A program made the translations under genes and the position numbers. The notes beneath the pieces were generated by a model that saw nothing but the letters and a program-made list of their open reading frames with translations, did no database searches and had not been told where the DNA came from. This document shows, piece after piece, positions 17,400 to 26,104 of a stretch of 64,000 nt of DNA (position 1 is its first letter; every line of letters begins with the position of its first letter). The stretch is from Micromonospora aurantiaca ATCC 27029 (GTDB taxonomy: Bacteria; Actinomycetota; Actinomycetes; Mycobacteriales; Micromonosporaceae). Location: contig NC_014391.1 in NCBI RefSeq assembly GCF_000145235.1, positions 4,534,001 through 4,598,000 of the forward strand, given 5' to 3'.

Positions 17400-18687
17400 G
17401 GCGCCGCAGCGCCGGCACCAGTTCGGCCGGTGCCGGCGCGGCGAGCATCTCGACCCGCAGCCGGGCGGCCGCGGCCGCGAAAGACGACTCCTCGAGCACT
17501 CTCGACAGCAGTGCGCGCAGCTCCCGCGCCGTGCACTTCTCGGCGCTGCCGCACAGTGCCGCTCCCGCCTCCGCCACCCGCCACGACTTCAGGTGGTTGT
17601 CGAGCAACACCGCCGGCACGATGACCTGGGGTACGCCGTGGATGAGTGCGGTCTGGGAGGTGCCTGATCCGCCGTGGTGGATGATGGCGGCGCAGGTGGG
17701 CAGGAGCACGTCGAGGTTGACGAACTCGACGGTGCGGACGTTGTCCGGTATGGGGTGGCCGGGCGGGATCTGGCTGTTGCTCAGGGTGGCGATGACGTCG
17801 ACGTCGAGGGTGGCGACGGCGTCGAGGAGTTCGGTGACCGCGGTCCGGTCCCCGCCGAGGGTTTCGCGGAACGAGCGGCCCAGGGTGAGACAGACCCGGG
17901 GCCGGGTCGGTGGCTCGCGTAGCCAGTCGGGGACGGTCGCGGGCCCGTTGTAGGGGGTGTAGCGCATCGGCAGGTAGTGGTGGTCGACCGGCAGCCGGAG
18001 GGAGGCCGGGACGGGGTCGATGGTGAACTGTCCGAGGACGGCTTGCTCGGTGAACGGGTGGCCGTGTCGGGCCAGGACGTCGCCGAGCCACTCCTGCAGC
18101 GGGTCGTCGCGCAGGGCCGGCACCCGCCCTCGCAGCAGTTCGAGGTAGGTCGACCGCATGTGCCCGAAGACGTCGAGACCGAACAGCAGCCGCGCATGGG
18201 CGGCGCCGCTGGCGATCGCCGCGACCGAACCGGCGAAGGTCACCGGGTCGCGGACGACGAGATCCGGACGCCAGTCCTGGGTGAACGCAACCAGATCATC
18301 GATCATCCCGGCGGAGCAGGACAGTTGGTGGTCCAGCGACGTCCAGGCGGTCAGCACGGACTGGACGTAGTCGTACGTGAGCCGCTGCCGGCGCAGCTCG
18401 CACAGGTCGAACAGCTCCCAGCGCATCCGGCCGCCCGGGCCCCACAGCTCGTCGCCGGTGAACTCCCACCGCTCGGCCACCTCTTCCACGACGTCCTGTG
18501 ACCACCGGTCCGCGCCGAGCGGCGGCCCGACCGCGACGGCTGTGAGCCCGGCGCCGGTGATCGCCTCCGTGAGATCCGGCTGGCTCGCCACCCGCACGTC
18601 GTGGCCGGCCGCACGCAATGCCCACGCCAGGGGCACCTGCGCGTGCAGGTGCGTCGGCGCGGCGATGGTCGTGAAGAGCACCCGCAT
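17380..18687 (-). CDS. Deoxysugar glycosyltransferase GT4 (shares a 525-bp block with GT5)
   Basis: 435 residues from ATG 18687 (MRVLFTTIAAPTHLHAQVPL); the open frame continues upstream without support. GT-B fold, donor signature HHGGSGTSQTALIHGVPQVIVP. Codons 184-358 match GT5 codons 182-356 with one base difference. The first ~57 codons are also almost the same, while the acceptor-side middle (about 58-180) and the last ~75 residues differ. This mosaic suggests gene conversion or recent duplication, with donor-binding part shared and acceptor part diverged, so GT4 and GT5 may use the same dTDP-sugar on different acceptors. Confidence 0.9.
   Translation of the reverse strand: MRVLFTTIAAPTHLHAQVPLAWALRAAGHDVRVASQPDLTEAITGAGLTAVAVGPPLGADRWSQDVVEEVAERWEFTGDELWGPGGRMRWELFDLCELRRQRLTYDYVQSVLTAWTSLDHQLSCSAGMIDDLVAFTQDWRPDLVVRDPVTFAGSVAAIASGAAHARLLFGLDVFGHMRSTYLELLRGRVPALRDDPLQEWLGDVLARHGHPFTEQAVLGQFTIDPVPASLRLPVDHHYLPMRYTPYNGPATVPDWLREPPTRPRVCLTLGRSFRETLGGDRTAVTELLDAVATLDVDVIATLSNSQIPPGHPIPDNVRTVEFVNLDVLLPTCAAIIHHGGSGTSQTALIHGVPQVIVPAVLLDNHLKSWRVAEAGAALCGSAEKCTARELRALLSRVLEESSFAAAAARLRVEMLAAPAPAELVPALRRLTRALR
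17614..18138 (-). repeat. 525-bp inverted repeat, copy within GT4
   Basis: Reverse complement of 21106-21630 with a single mismatch (T at 17777 here against G at 21467), which changes Asn to Ser. Identity begins at CTGCTGCGAGGG and stops abruptly after ATCGTGCCG. Copies are 3.0 kb apart in opposite orientation and enclose the ketoreductase and aromatase genes. Confidence 0.95.
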
Positions 18688-18829
18688 GCCGGACACCTTG
18701 GACGTCACGGCTCGTGCCGGCCCTGAGCCCCGATGGAGCAGCGGGTTCAGCGCCGGTCCACCGATCGTCGACCGCCCCGACAGCGGCGATCGCCACGATG
18801 TGGCTCGGCACGAAGGACGGGAGAGAACA

Positions 18830-19609
18830 TTGACGCAGGACAGCCTCGCTGTCGTTACCGGCGCGACGAGCGGCATCGGACACGCGGTCGCGACGTTGCT
18901 CGCCGAACGCGGATCGGCGGTCTACATCTGCGCCCGCGACGGCCACGCCGTCGACCTGACCGTCAAGGAGCTGCGCGCGAAGGGTCACGACGTCGACGGC
19001 CAGGCGTGCGACGTCCGCGACGCCGGCCAGGTGCGGGCGTTCGTCACCGCGGCCGTCGAACGGTTCGGACCAGTCGGCGTACTCGTCAACAACGCCGGCC
19101 GCAACGGCGGCGGGGTGACCGCCCAGATCACCGACGAACTGTGGCTCGACGTGCTGGAGACCAACCTCACCAGCGTGTTCCGGATGACCCGCGAGGTGCT
19201 CACCACCGGCGGCATGCTGGAGCGCGGGTGGGGACGTGTCATCAACATCGCGTCGACCGGCGGCAAGCAGGGTGTCGTGCTCGGAGCGCCGTACTCGGCG
19301 TCGAAGCACGGCGTCGTCGGCTTCACCAAGGCCCTCGGGTTGGAGCTGGCCAAGACCGGCGTGACGGTCAACGCCGTCTGCCCCGGGTACGTGGAGACAC
19401 CGATGGCCGAGCGGGTCCGACGGGGGTACGCCGAGGTCTGGGACAGCACCGAGGACGAGGTGCTCGCCCGGTTCCAGGCGAAGATCCCGCTCGGCCGCTA
19501 CAGCACTCCGCAAGAGGTCGCCGGCCTCGTCGGCTACCTCGTCACCGACACTGCCGCCCCGATCACCGCGCAGGCGCTCAACGTCTGCGGCGGACTCGGC
19601 AACTACTGA
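18830..19609 (+). CDS. Type II PKS C-9 ketoreductase (ActIII/AknA/SnoaD-like)
   Basis: 259 residues from TTG 18830, chosen because the product then begins xTQDSLAVVTGATSGIG like ActIII-family enzymes and GGGAG lies about 8 bp upstream. Classical SDR: TGATSGIG at 10-17, NNAG at 87-90, S142, Y155 and K159. RNGGG after NNAG corresponds to the ActIII groove that controls stereochemistry (PGG in ActIII). It reduces the C-9 carbonyl of the nascent decaketide before first-ring cyclisation. It is followed 18 bp later by the aromatase/cyclase. Confidence 0.93.
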   Translation: MTQDSLAVVTGATSGIGHAVATLLAERGSAVYICARDGHAVDLTVKELRAKGHDVDGQACDVRDAGQVRAFVTAAVERFGPVGVLVNNAGRNGGGVTAQITDELWLDVLETNLTSVFRMTREVLTTGGMLERGWGRVINIASTGGKQGVVLGAPYSASKHGVVGFTKALGLELAKTGVTVNAVCPGYVETPMAERVRRGYAEVWDSTEDEVLARFQAKIPLGRYSTPQEVAGLVGYLVTDTAAPITAQALNVCGGLGNY

Positions 19610-19627
19610 CCCGAGGGGAGCGACGAC

Positions 19628-20560
19628 ATGTCGGAACAGCACACCGATCACCGGGTGACCGTGGCCGCACCCGTAGCGGTGATCTACGACCTCGTCGCCG
19701 ACGTGAGCTGCTGGCCGGTGGTGTTCCCACCGACCGTGCACGCCGAACAGATCGAGCGCAGCGGCGACGGGGAGCGGATCCGGATCTGGGCCACCGCGAA
19801 CGACGAGGTCAAGAACTGGACCTCGCGGCGGATCCTGGACCGGGCGGCACGCTCGATCACGTTCCGGCAGGACCGGCCGGCTCATCCGGTGGCGGCCATG
19901 AGCGGCGAGTGGCGGTTCGAACCGGCCGGACCCGACAAGACGGTCGTGCGGCTGCTGCACACCTACCGGGCGGTCGACGACGATCCAGGTCACCTCGACT
20001 GGATTCGGCGCGCCGTCGACCGCAACAGCGAGGCCGAACTGAGCGCGCTGGCCGCTGCGGCGGGGCGCGACGACGAGCTGCTGCTGTCCTTCGAGGACGC
20101 GGTGTCGATCAACGGAAGGGCCGCGGACGCGTACACCGTCATCGACGAGGCCGGGCTGTGGCCGCAGCGGTTGCCGCACGTCGCCCGGGTCGTCCTCGAC
20201 GAGCGCGTACGCGGTGTCCAGAGCCTCGCCATGGACACCCGCACCGCGGACGGATCGGTGCACACGACCGTGTCGATCCGCATCTGCCTGCCGCCGGACC
20301 GCATCGTGTACAAGCAGCTGCAGACGCCGAAGCTGATGAGCGCGCATACCGGGTTCTGGTCGTTCCGCGAGCACAACGGCGACACCGAGATGGTGGCCGG
20401 ACACACCGTCGTGATCAACGAGTCGGCGATCGCCGGCGTTCTCGGTGAGGATGCCACGGTCGCCGACGCTCGCTCGTACATCCGCGCCGCGCTCGGGCGC
20501 AACAGCGGCACCACGATGCGGCACGCGAAGGCGTACGCGGAGCAGGCCCGCCGAGGCTGA
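19628..20560 (+). CDS. Didomain aromatase/cyclase (ActVII/AknE1/SnoaE-like)
   Basis: 310 residues, two START/Bet v1-like halves (about 8-150 and 165-300). Each carries the polyketide cyclase pattern (VAAPVAVIYDLVADVSCWP in the first, DTRTADGSVHTTVSIRICLP and VVINE in the second). It dehydrates and aromatises the first ring of C-9-reduced polyketides. Length and two-domain layout match enzymes acting on reducing type II PKS products. It is flanked by the ketoreductase (18 bp upstream) and GT5, whose ATG starts 2 bp after the stop. Confidence 0.92.
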   Translation: MSEQHTDHRVTVAAPVAVIYDLVADVSCWPVVFPPTVHAEQIERSGDGERIRIWATANDEVKNWTSRRILDRAARSITFRQDRPAHPVAAMSGEWRFEPAGPDKTVVRLLHTYRAVDDDPGHLDWIRRAVDRNSEAELSALAAAAGRDDELLLSFEDAVSINGRAADAYTVIDEAGLWPQRLPHVARVVLDERVRGVQSLAMDTRTADGSVHTTVSIRICLPPDRIVYKQLQTPKLMSAHTGFWSFREHNGDTEMVAGHTVVINESAIAGVLGEDATVADARSYIRAALGRNSGTTMRHAKAYAEQARRG

Positions 20561-20562
20561 CG

Positions 20563-21858
20563 ATGCGGGTGCTCTTCACAACCTTCGCCCAGCCGACGCA
20601 CCTGCACGCGCAGGTGCCCCTGGCGTGGGCGTTGCGTGCGGCCGGCCACGACGTGCGGGTGGCGAGCCAGCCGGATCTCACGGAGGCGATCACCGGCGCC
20701 GGGCTCACCGCTGTCGCGGTCGGCGAGCCGCTGAACCAGCAGGAGCAGGTGCGGGAGTTGGACGAGCAGCACCGGCGCGAGGTCGAGGAGGCGCCCGACG
20801 ACGAGCCGGCGCCGGCGGACTACATCGAGTTGACCGACATCAGCGAGCTGCGCGACGAGATCCTCACCTACGAGTACGTGCAGAGGCAGCTGACGGCTGT
20901 GACGATGTTCGGCTTCCGGACGCTGTGCCCGGATCGGATGATCGACGATCTCGTCGCGTTCGCGAGGGACTGGCGTCCGGATCTCGTCGTGTGGGACTCG
21001 GTGACCTTCGCCGGTTCGGTCGCGGCGATCGCGAGTGGGGCGGCGCACGGGCGGCTGCTGTTCGGCCTGGATCTGGTCGGCCATGTCCGGCAGCGGCACC
21101 TGGAGCTGCTGCGAGGGCGGGTGCCGGCCCTGCGCGACGACCCGCTGCAGGAGTGGCTCGGCGACGTCCTGGCCCGACACGGCCACCCGTTCACCGAGCA
21201 AGCCGTCCTCGGACAGTTCACCATCGACCCCGTCCCGGCCTCCCTCCGGCTGCCGGTCGACCACCACTACCTGCCGATGCGCTACACCCCCTACAACGGG
21301 CCCGCGACCGTCCCCGACTGGCTACGCGAGCCACCGACCCGGCCCCGGGTCTGTCTCACCCTGGGCCGCTCGTTCCGCGAAACCCTCGGCGGGGACCGGA
21401 CCGCGGTCACCGAACTCCTCGACGCCGTCGCCACCCTCGACGTCGACGTCATCGCCACCCTGAGCAGCAGCCAGATCCCGCCCGGCCACCCCATACCGGA
21501 CAACGTCCGCACCGTCGAGTTCGTCAACCTCGACGTGCTCCTGCCCACCTGCGCCGCCATCATCCACCACGGCGGATCAGGCACCTCCCAGACCGCACTC
21601 ATCCACGGCGTACCCCAGGTCATCGTGCCGTACAAGCTGTGGTGCAACGGCCCGCGGGCCGAACGCATGGAGCGTGCCGGGGTGGCGGTGTGCGGGGTCG
21701 CGGGACGGTCCGCGGCGAGCGAGGTGCGGGCGTTGATCCGACGCGTCCTCGACGAGCCGTCGTTCCGGGCCTGCGCCGGCGACCTGCGCCACGAGATGCT
21801 CGCCGCTTCGACCCCGGCGGAGCTGGTACCGGTGCTGCGGCGGCTCGCGCAGACCTGA
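20563..21858 (+). CDS. Deoxysugar glycosyltransferase GT5 (shares a 525-bp block with GT4)
   Basis: 431 residues. It starts 2 bp after the cyclase stop, so it is translationally linked to core PKS genes. GT-B fold with HHGGSGTSQTALIHGVPQVIVP. The acceptor region has an acidic insertion QVRELDEQHRREVEEAPDDE (about 62-81) absent from GT4. Codons 182-356 are essentially identical to GT4. After PYKLW it diverges fully. See GT4 for the mosaic argument. A stem-loop terminator follows directly. Confidence 0.9.
   Translation: MRVLFTTFAQPTHLHAQVPLAWALRAAGHDVRVASQPDLTEAITGAGLTAVAVGEPLNQQEQVRELDEQHRREVEEAPDDEPAPADYIELTDISELRDEILTYEYVQRQLTAVTMFGFRTLCPDRMIDDLVAFARDWRPDLVVWDSVTFAGSVAAIASGAAHGRLLFGLDLVGHVRQRHLELLRGRVPALRDDPLQEWLGDVLARHGHPFTEQAVLGQFTIDPVPASLRLPVDHHYLPMRYTPYNGPATVPDWLREPPTRPRVCLTLGRSFRETLGGDRTAVTELLDAVATLDVDVIATLSSSQIPPGHPIPDNVRTVEFVNLDVLLPTCAAIIHHGGSGTSQTALIHGVPQVIVPYKLWCNGPRAERMERAGVAVCGVAGRSAASEVRALIRRVLDEPSFRACAGDLRHEMLAASTPAELVPVLRRLAQT
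21106..21630 (+). repeat. 525-bp inverted repeat, copy within GT5
   Basis: Partner of 17614-18138: 524 of 525 bases match in inverted orientation. The flanks drop at once to ordinary paralogue similarity, which argues for recent conversion rather than slow divergence of a whole-gene duplicate. Confidence 0.95.
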
Positions 21859-21892
21859 ACCGGCCGCCTCCCTGTCGGCTGCGGCCGGTTCA
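21856..21892. terminator. Bidirectional stem-loop between GT5 and the C-methyltransferase gene
   Basis: TGAACCGGCCGC (21856-21867, overlapping the GT5 stop) pairs perfectly with GCGGCCGGTTCA (21881-21892); loop 13 nt. It sits 9 bp before the convergent C-methyltransferase stop. No U-tract. Confidence 0.75.
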
Positions 21893-21901
21893 CGGCCGGG
21901 C

Positions 21902-23173
21902 TCAGACCACCCGGACTTCCGGCACATACAGGATCCACTTGCCGCCGGCCTTCCGGAACTCCTGCTCCTTGGCGATGATCTCGTCGGCGTGGTTCCAGGC
22001 GAACAACAGCGCATAGTCGGGGTACGGGGCGGCGAACGCATCCCGCGACCGCACCGGGATGTGCGAACCGGGGGTCAGCCGGCCCTGCTTGTTCGGCGTC
22101 GTGTCGGAGATGAAGGAGATCAGGTCGGGTCCGATGCCGCAGTAGTTCGTCACCGTCGCGCTCTTCGCGGTCGCGCCGTAGCCGACCACCGTCTGGCCGT
22201 TGGCCTTCAGCTGCCGCAGCAGCGTGGTCAGTTCCTCCCTGGCCTGCTCCACCCGGCCGACGAACTGCTTCAGCGTACCTTGCCCGGCGAGGTCACGGCC
22301 GTGCTCCTCGGCCACCAGCGCGGCGACCCTAGCGGAGGCTGGACGGGCGCCGCGCCGCGCGATCGTGTACCGCACTTCGCCGCCGTGCACTGGCAGCCGC
22401 TCGACGTCGACCAGTTCGAACCCGAACCGTGCCGCCATCGCCTGCACCGACACGGCCGAGAAGAAGTAGAAGTGCTCGTCGTAGATCTGATCGAACGAGG
22501 TGCGGTCGACGATCTCGGCGAGGTACGGGTCCTCGAACACGAAGATGCCGTCGGGTGCCAGCAACTCGTCGACGCCGCGGAAGATCGAGTCGAGGTACGG
22601 GATGTGGCAGATGGTGTTCGCGGCGTAGATCACCTGCGCCGGCCCGGACGCGGCCCGGATCTGCTGTGCGGAGGACTCCTGGAAGAATTCGGTGGTCACC
22701 TGTACGCCGTAGGCGCGGGCGACCGCGGCGACGCTCTGCGAGGGCTCGACGCCCAGGTGCCGGATCCCGGCGTCGGCGATGACCTTCAGCATGACGCCGT
22801 CGTTGCAGCCCAACTCGACCAGAAACGCGTCGTCGCCGGTCAGCTCGGTGTCGATGAAGTGCTTGGCGGTCTGCTCGAAGTGCTTGCGCATGGTGGCCGA
22901 GCCCGACGACAGGTACGGGTAGTGCCCGTTGAACATCAGGTGCCGCGGAACCTCCTCGATCAGCTGCACCATCGAGCACTGCCCGCACACTCCGACGGCC
23001 AGGCGGAAGAAGAACTCGTCGCCGACGTAGTCCGGCTCCAGAAAGCCGCTGGACAGCGGCTGCGGGCCGAAGTCACAGAACTCGCGCAGTTCCCCACCGC
23101 ACGTCCGACAACTCAACATGACCGGTATCCCCATTCTCGTGCGGCTGCTGTCGATCCGGTTACCGTCGGCCAA
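21902..23173 (-). CDS. NDP-hexose 3-C-methyltransferase (TylCIII/EvaC-like)
   Basis: Up to 423 residues. N-terminal zinc-binding part CRTCGG ... CGQCS; SAM domain with LVELGCNDGVML and GVEPS; C-terminal domain with VVGYGATAKSATVTNYCGI and FAWNHADEIIAKE, the layout of sugar C-methyltransferases. These add a methyl at C-3 of a dTDP-4-keto-2,6-dideoxy or 6-deoxy sugar, making branched sugars (mycarose, nogalose, decilonitrose types). In-frame starts exist at 23173, 23134 (MGIPV) and 23119 (MLSCRTC); the last two fit the family's usual N-terminus better. Directly downstream of the Rieske gene (12-bp gap), likely co-transcribed. Confidence 0.9.
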   Translation of the reverse strand: MADGNRIDSSRTRMGIPVMLSCRTCGGELREFCDFGPQPLSSGFLEPDYVGDEFFFRLAVGVCGQCSMVQLIEEVPRHLMFNGHYPYLSSGSATMRKHFEQTAKHFIDTELTGDDAFLVELGCNDGVMLKVIADAGIRHLGVEPSQSVAAVARAYGVQVTTEFFQESSAQQIRAASGPAQVIYAANTICHIPYLDSIFRGVDELLAPDGIFVFEDPYLAEIVDRTSFDQIYDEHFYFFSAVSVQAMAARFGFELVDVERLPVHGGEVRYTIARRGARPASARVAALVAEEHGRDLAGQGTLKQFVGRVEQAREELTTLLRQLKANGQTVVGYGATAKSATVTNYCGIGPDLISFISDTTPNKQGRLTPGSHIPVRSRDAFAAPYPDYALLFAWNHADEIIAKEQEFRKAGGKWILYVPEVRVV

Positions 23174-23184
23174 GGCGCTGGTCG

Positions 23185-24390
23185 TCAGCTCAACGACGAC
23201 TGGACGGCGGCTAGCGGGCCGGCCTCCGCCGGTTCCCGGTACTCCTCGGCAAGCAGCGCGGCGGCGAGCTTGCGGTAGAAAACCGGCACCGCCGGCTCCT
23301 TCGGACTGAGGTGACCGCGTCCGGCAAAACGGGATCCGGCGGCCCGCTGCACCTCTTCGAGGCCACGCTGGTCCTCGCCGTTGATCACCGCGGCGTAGGC
23401 CTCGTTCCCCTCGCGGATCTGCTGAAGCTGCTCGGCGTCGGTGCCCTCGACGGTCTGACTCGGCGCCAGGATCCCGCCGCGCACCTCGGTCCGGTCGATC
23501 GCGGTCGGGATGAAGCTGAGCCAGATCACCGTCTCGCCGGCCGCGGCGAAACTCGTGCAGGGAAAGACCGAGACGTTGTAGACCTGGCGTCGCTCCTGTT
23601 CGGTCAGCCGGAGGAACTCCACATCCTGCGGCTCCTTGAACGGCACCGTGAACCGCAGCACCAGGGGTGAATCGTCGCGCACGTCGGTGTCGGAGCCGCC
23701 CGGCGTCGACGGCTGGATCGTCTCCGGGTGGAAGCCCATGACGTGATAGTTCTCGTGGACGTTCTCGACGGCGACCTTCCAGTTGCAGTGCCAGTCCTCG
23801 ACGAACGAACCCACCTGCGTCATGGCGCCCAGCTCGTAATTACCCAGGTCCTCGCCGATGCGGCTCAGGTGGGTGCGCAGCGGCGGTGCGCCGCTGTCGA
23901 GGTTGACGAAGACGAAACCCTGCCACTGTTCGACGGCGAACCCGGGAAGCCGGCAGGTGCCGGGGTCGAAGGCGGGGTTCCCCCGCATGTGCGTCGCAGC
24001 GATCAGCTGGCCGTCCAGGCCGTAGCGCCACAGGTGGTACGGGCAGGTGAAGTGCTCGGCCCGCCCGGCACCGGCCGCGACGACCGGCATCATCCGGTGC
24101 CGGCAGATCGGCGACATCGCGTTGAGTGCGCCGGTGCGGTCGCGGGTCAGCAGCAACGGCTCCCCCGCGATCGTCAGCGCGAGGTAGTCGCCGGGCCCGG
24201 CGAGCTGGTCCGCCCGGGCCACCATGATCCACGAGCGGCGGAAGATCCGGTCCAGTTCCAGCTCATACAGCTCGGGCGAGGTGAACGCTCGTGGCGGCAG
24301 GCTGATCCACGGCGGCTGCGGCGTCACGTACTCACGTAACTGGTCCAGCAGGGCGTCGAGCTCGCCGCTGCCCCGGTTCGGTGTCGTCAT
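23185..24390 (-). CDS. Rieske non-heme iron oxygenase (candidate SnoT-like sugar hydroxylase)
   Basis: 401 residues. Rieske [2Fe-2S] ligands C96, H98, C116, H119 (CRHR ... CPYH); catalytic iron ligands H216 and H221 in ENYHVMGFH with the usual downstream carboxylate. It has the alpha-subunit layout, but no ferredoxin or reductase partner is encoded nearby, so it uses general electron carriers. In nogalamycin biosynthesis the Rieske enzyme SnoT hydroxylates C-2'' of rhodosamine. Position next to an Fe/2OG dioxygenase and a sugar C-methyltransferase makes a SnoT-like role the leading guess; oxygenation of another sugar or the aglycone is possible. Confidence 0.88.
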   Translation of the reverse strand: MTTPNRGSGELDALLDQLREYVTPQPPWISLPPRAFTSPELYELELDRIFRRSWIMVARADQLAGPGDYLALTIAGEPLLLTRDRTGALNAMSPICRHRMMPVVAAGAGRAEHFTCPYHLWRYGLDGQLIAATHMRGNPAFDPGTCRLPGFAVEQWQGFVFVNLDSGAPPLRTHLSRIGEDLGNYELGAMTQVGSFVEDWHCNWKVAVENVHENYHVMGFHPETIQPSTPGGSDTDVRDDSPLVLRFTVPFKEPQDVEFLRLTEQERRQVYNVSVFPCTSFAAAGETVIWLSFIPTAIDRTEVRGGILAPSQTVEGTDAEQLQQIREGNEAYAAVINGEDQRGLEEVQRAAGSRFAGRGHLSPKEPAVPVFYRKLAAALLAEEYREPAEAGPLAAVQSSLS

Positions 24391-24570
24391 CAGAACCCGA
24401 CTCTCTTCCCGGTCGTAGGGCTGGAACTCCGGACGATCCCAGGCTGCGCTCGAAACGGACTCGGGCAGCGAGCACGCCGGGCCGGTGCGGGTCTACCGGC
24501 TGACGCGAAGGACTCGAGCGGCGCGCCGCACCCTGTGGGCGGCAGTCACCGTGACGGGAGGACGTAGTCC

Positions 24571-25356
24571 ATGGGAGACACAGGCGCGCGAAGCATGATC
24601 GATCCGATTTCTGACGAGACCATCCGCCGCTACCGGGAACAGGGCTTCGTCCACGTGCCGGGCGTGCTCGACGCCGACGAGGTGGCCCGGTATGCCGAGG
24701 CGGCCGCCCAGCTCCTCGACAGCCACATGGAGATCTGGGACGGCGTCAACGGTGTCGAGGTCAACTACGTCGCGCAGGCCTGGCGCAAGAGCGACACGAT
24801 CCGGGAACTGGCCCTTCACCCGGCGATCGGTTCGATCGCGCTGCAGCTCGCCGATGGCCCGATGCGGCTGTACACCAGCGAGGTGCTCGCGAAGGAGCCG
24901 CACAAGGCGGCGCCGACGCTCGTACACGACGACGAGACCGGGCTGCCGTTGTCGTCGTTGTCGCGGGCCTTGACCGCCTGGGTGGCGCTGTCCGACGTCC
25001 CGGTCGAGCGCGGTTGCCTGTCGTACGTGCCCCGTTCGCATCTGCGACCGCCGGAGCACCGGCAGGAGCACATGACGAGTTTCGAGGAGTTCGCCGACAT
25101 CACCGACATCTGGCCGGAGTTCCCGTGGCAGCCGCGGGTGACCGTGCCACTGCGCGCCGGTGACGTGACGTTTCACCACTGCCGTACCGTGCATCTGGCC
25201 GGTAGCAACACGTCCGACGCACGTCGGATGGGCCACGGCATCGTGTACGTCAATGCTGACGCCACCTACCGCCCCGGCGTCCAGGACGGGCACATGGCGG
25301 GATTCGAGCCCGGCCAGCCGCTGGACGACGAGGGATTCCCGCTCATCACCCTGTAG
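24571..25356 (+). CDS. Fe(II)/2-oxoglutarate dioxygenase, PhyH family (candidate SnoK/SnoN-like)
   Basis: 261 residues (possible internal start at M9). Iron ligands H119-x-D121 (VHDDETG) and distal H208 (RTVHLAGSN), with R218 placed to hold 2-oxoglutarate. Phytanoyl-CoA dioxygenase family. The nogalamycin enzymes SnoK (forms the C2-C5'' carbon-carbon bond between aglycone and sugar) and SnoN (C4'' epimerisation) belong here. It is divergent from the Rieske gene across 180 bp. Only one such gene is visible, so whether it does carbocyclisation, epimerisation or a new reaction is open. The 3' end overlaps the convergent epimerase-family gene by 11 bp. Confidence 0.88.
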   Translation: MGDTGARSMIDPISDETIRRYREQGFVHVPGVLDADEVARYAEAAAQLLDSHMEIWDGVNGVEVNYVAQAWRKSDTIRELALHPAIGSIALQLADGPMRLYTSEVLAKEPHKAAPTLVHDDETGLPLSSLSRALTAWVALSDVPVERGCLSYVPRSHLRPPEHRQEHMTSFEEFADITDIWPEFPWQPRVTVPLRAGDVTFHHCRTVHLAGSNTSDARRMGHGIVYVNADATYRPGVQDGHMAGFEPGQPLDDEGFPLITL

Positions 25357-26104
25357 CGCGGAGGGAGGAGAGGTAGCGGGCCAGGGCTACGCGATGGTAG
25401 CCCGGCCCGAAACCCAACGCCGTCACCTCCGGTACGAGCGTGCGCAGCTTGGCGATCGACGGGCAGTGCGACACTGTCGAGTCGAGGAGCACCCGCTCGG
25501 CCGTCACGCCGAGATGCCGCTCCAGCACGTCGATCACGGCCGCGATCTCAGCGCAGTCGCCCGACGCCACGTTGACGACCTCGTCGGTGACGCCGGTGGC
25601 GAGCAGCCGGTCGACGACCGTCATCCAGTCCTCGACGTGGACGATGTCGCGCCGGGCGCCTGGTTGGACCGTGACGCGTCCGGCGCGAAGCTGCCGGATG
25701 ATGGCGGGCACGAGCCGGAACTCCGGTTCTCCGGGACCGAGCACGTACCCGAGGCGCAGGATCAGGTACGGAACGCCGCAGTCGCGGATCATCCCTTCCA
25801 GATCCAGCTTGTGCCGTCCGTACGGGAGGGCCGGCTCGACGGGGTCGTCTTCGCGTCCCTGGCAACCCGGCCCGCCGTACATGCTGACGGTCGAGAAGAA
25901 CACCAACTGCCGGCCGTCGCGCACACAGTCCCGGAGTGTGTCGGCCACCAGCCGAGCCTCACGCTCGTGCTCGGCGTCCGGCAGCGGGTGCCTCGGTACC
26001 CCGGCAGCGAGCACGGTGACGCCGGGGTACGCGTCCGCGAGCGGCCGCAGATGCCGGGCGAGGAAACCGCTGCCGATCAGACGCATCGGGTCGGCACCGG
26101 TCAC
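25346..26104 (-). CDS. NAD(P)-dependent epimerase/dehydratase family, probable NDP-sugar 4-ketoreductase
   Basis: 252 residues from GTG 26104, which overlaps the ACP stop (GTGA); ATG 26086 (MRLIGSGFLARHL) is the alternative and matches the Rossmann start. The cofactor loop is GSGFLA. FFSTVSMYGG provides the Ser/Tyr region and YGRHK the Tyr-xxx-Lys pair. DIVHVEDWMTVVDRLLA and VVNVASGDCAEI are typical of NDP-sugar reductases. It is shorter than the reductase at 13913-14839 and not a close copy. It is carried at the end of the KS-CLF-ACP operon, so its sugar is probably made with every round of polyketide synthesis. Confidence 0.82.
   Translation of the reverse strand: MTGADPMRLIGSGFLARHLRPLADAYPGVTVLAAGVPRHPLPDAEHEREARLVADTLRDCVRDGRQLVFFSTVSMYGGPGCQGREDDPVEPALPYGRHKLDLEGMIRDCGVPYLILRLGYVLGPGEPEFRLVPAIIRQLRAGRVTVQPGARRDIVHVEDWMTVVDRLLATGVTDEVVNVASGDCAEIAAVIDVLERHLGVTAERVLLDSTVSHCPSIAKLRTLVPEVTALGFGPGYHRVALARYLSSLRATG

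Noticed and set aside
18296..20524. A 742-residue open frame on the minus strand
   Set aside because: Antisense to the ketoreductase and aromatase genes, no recognisable domain, low-complexity composition.
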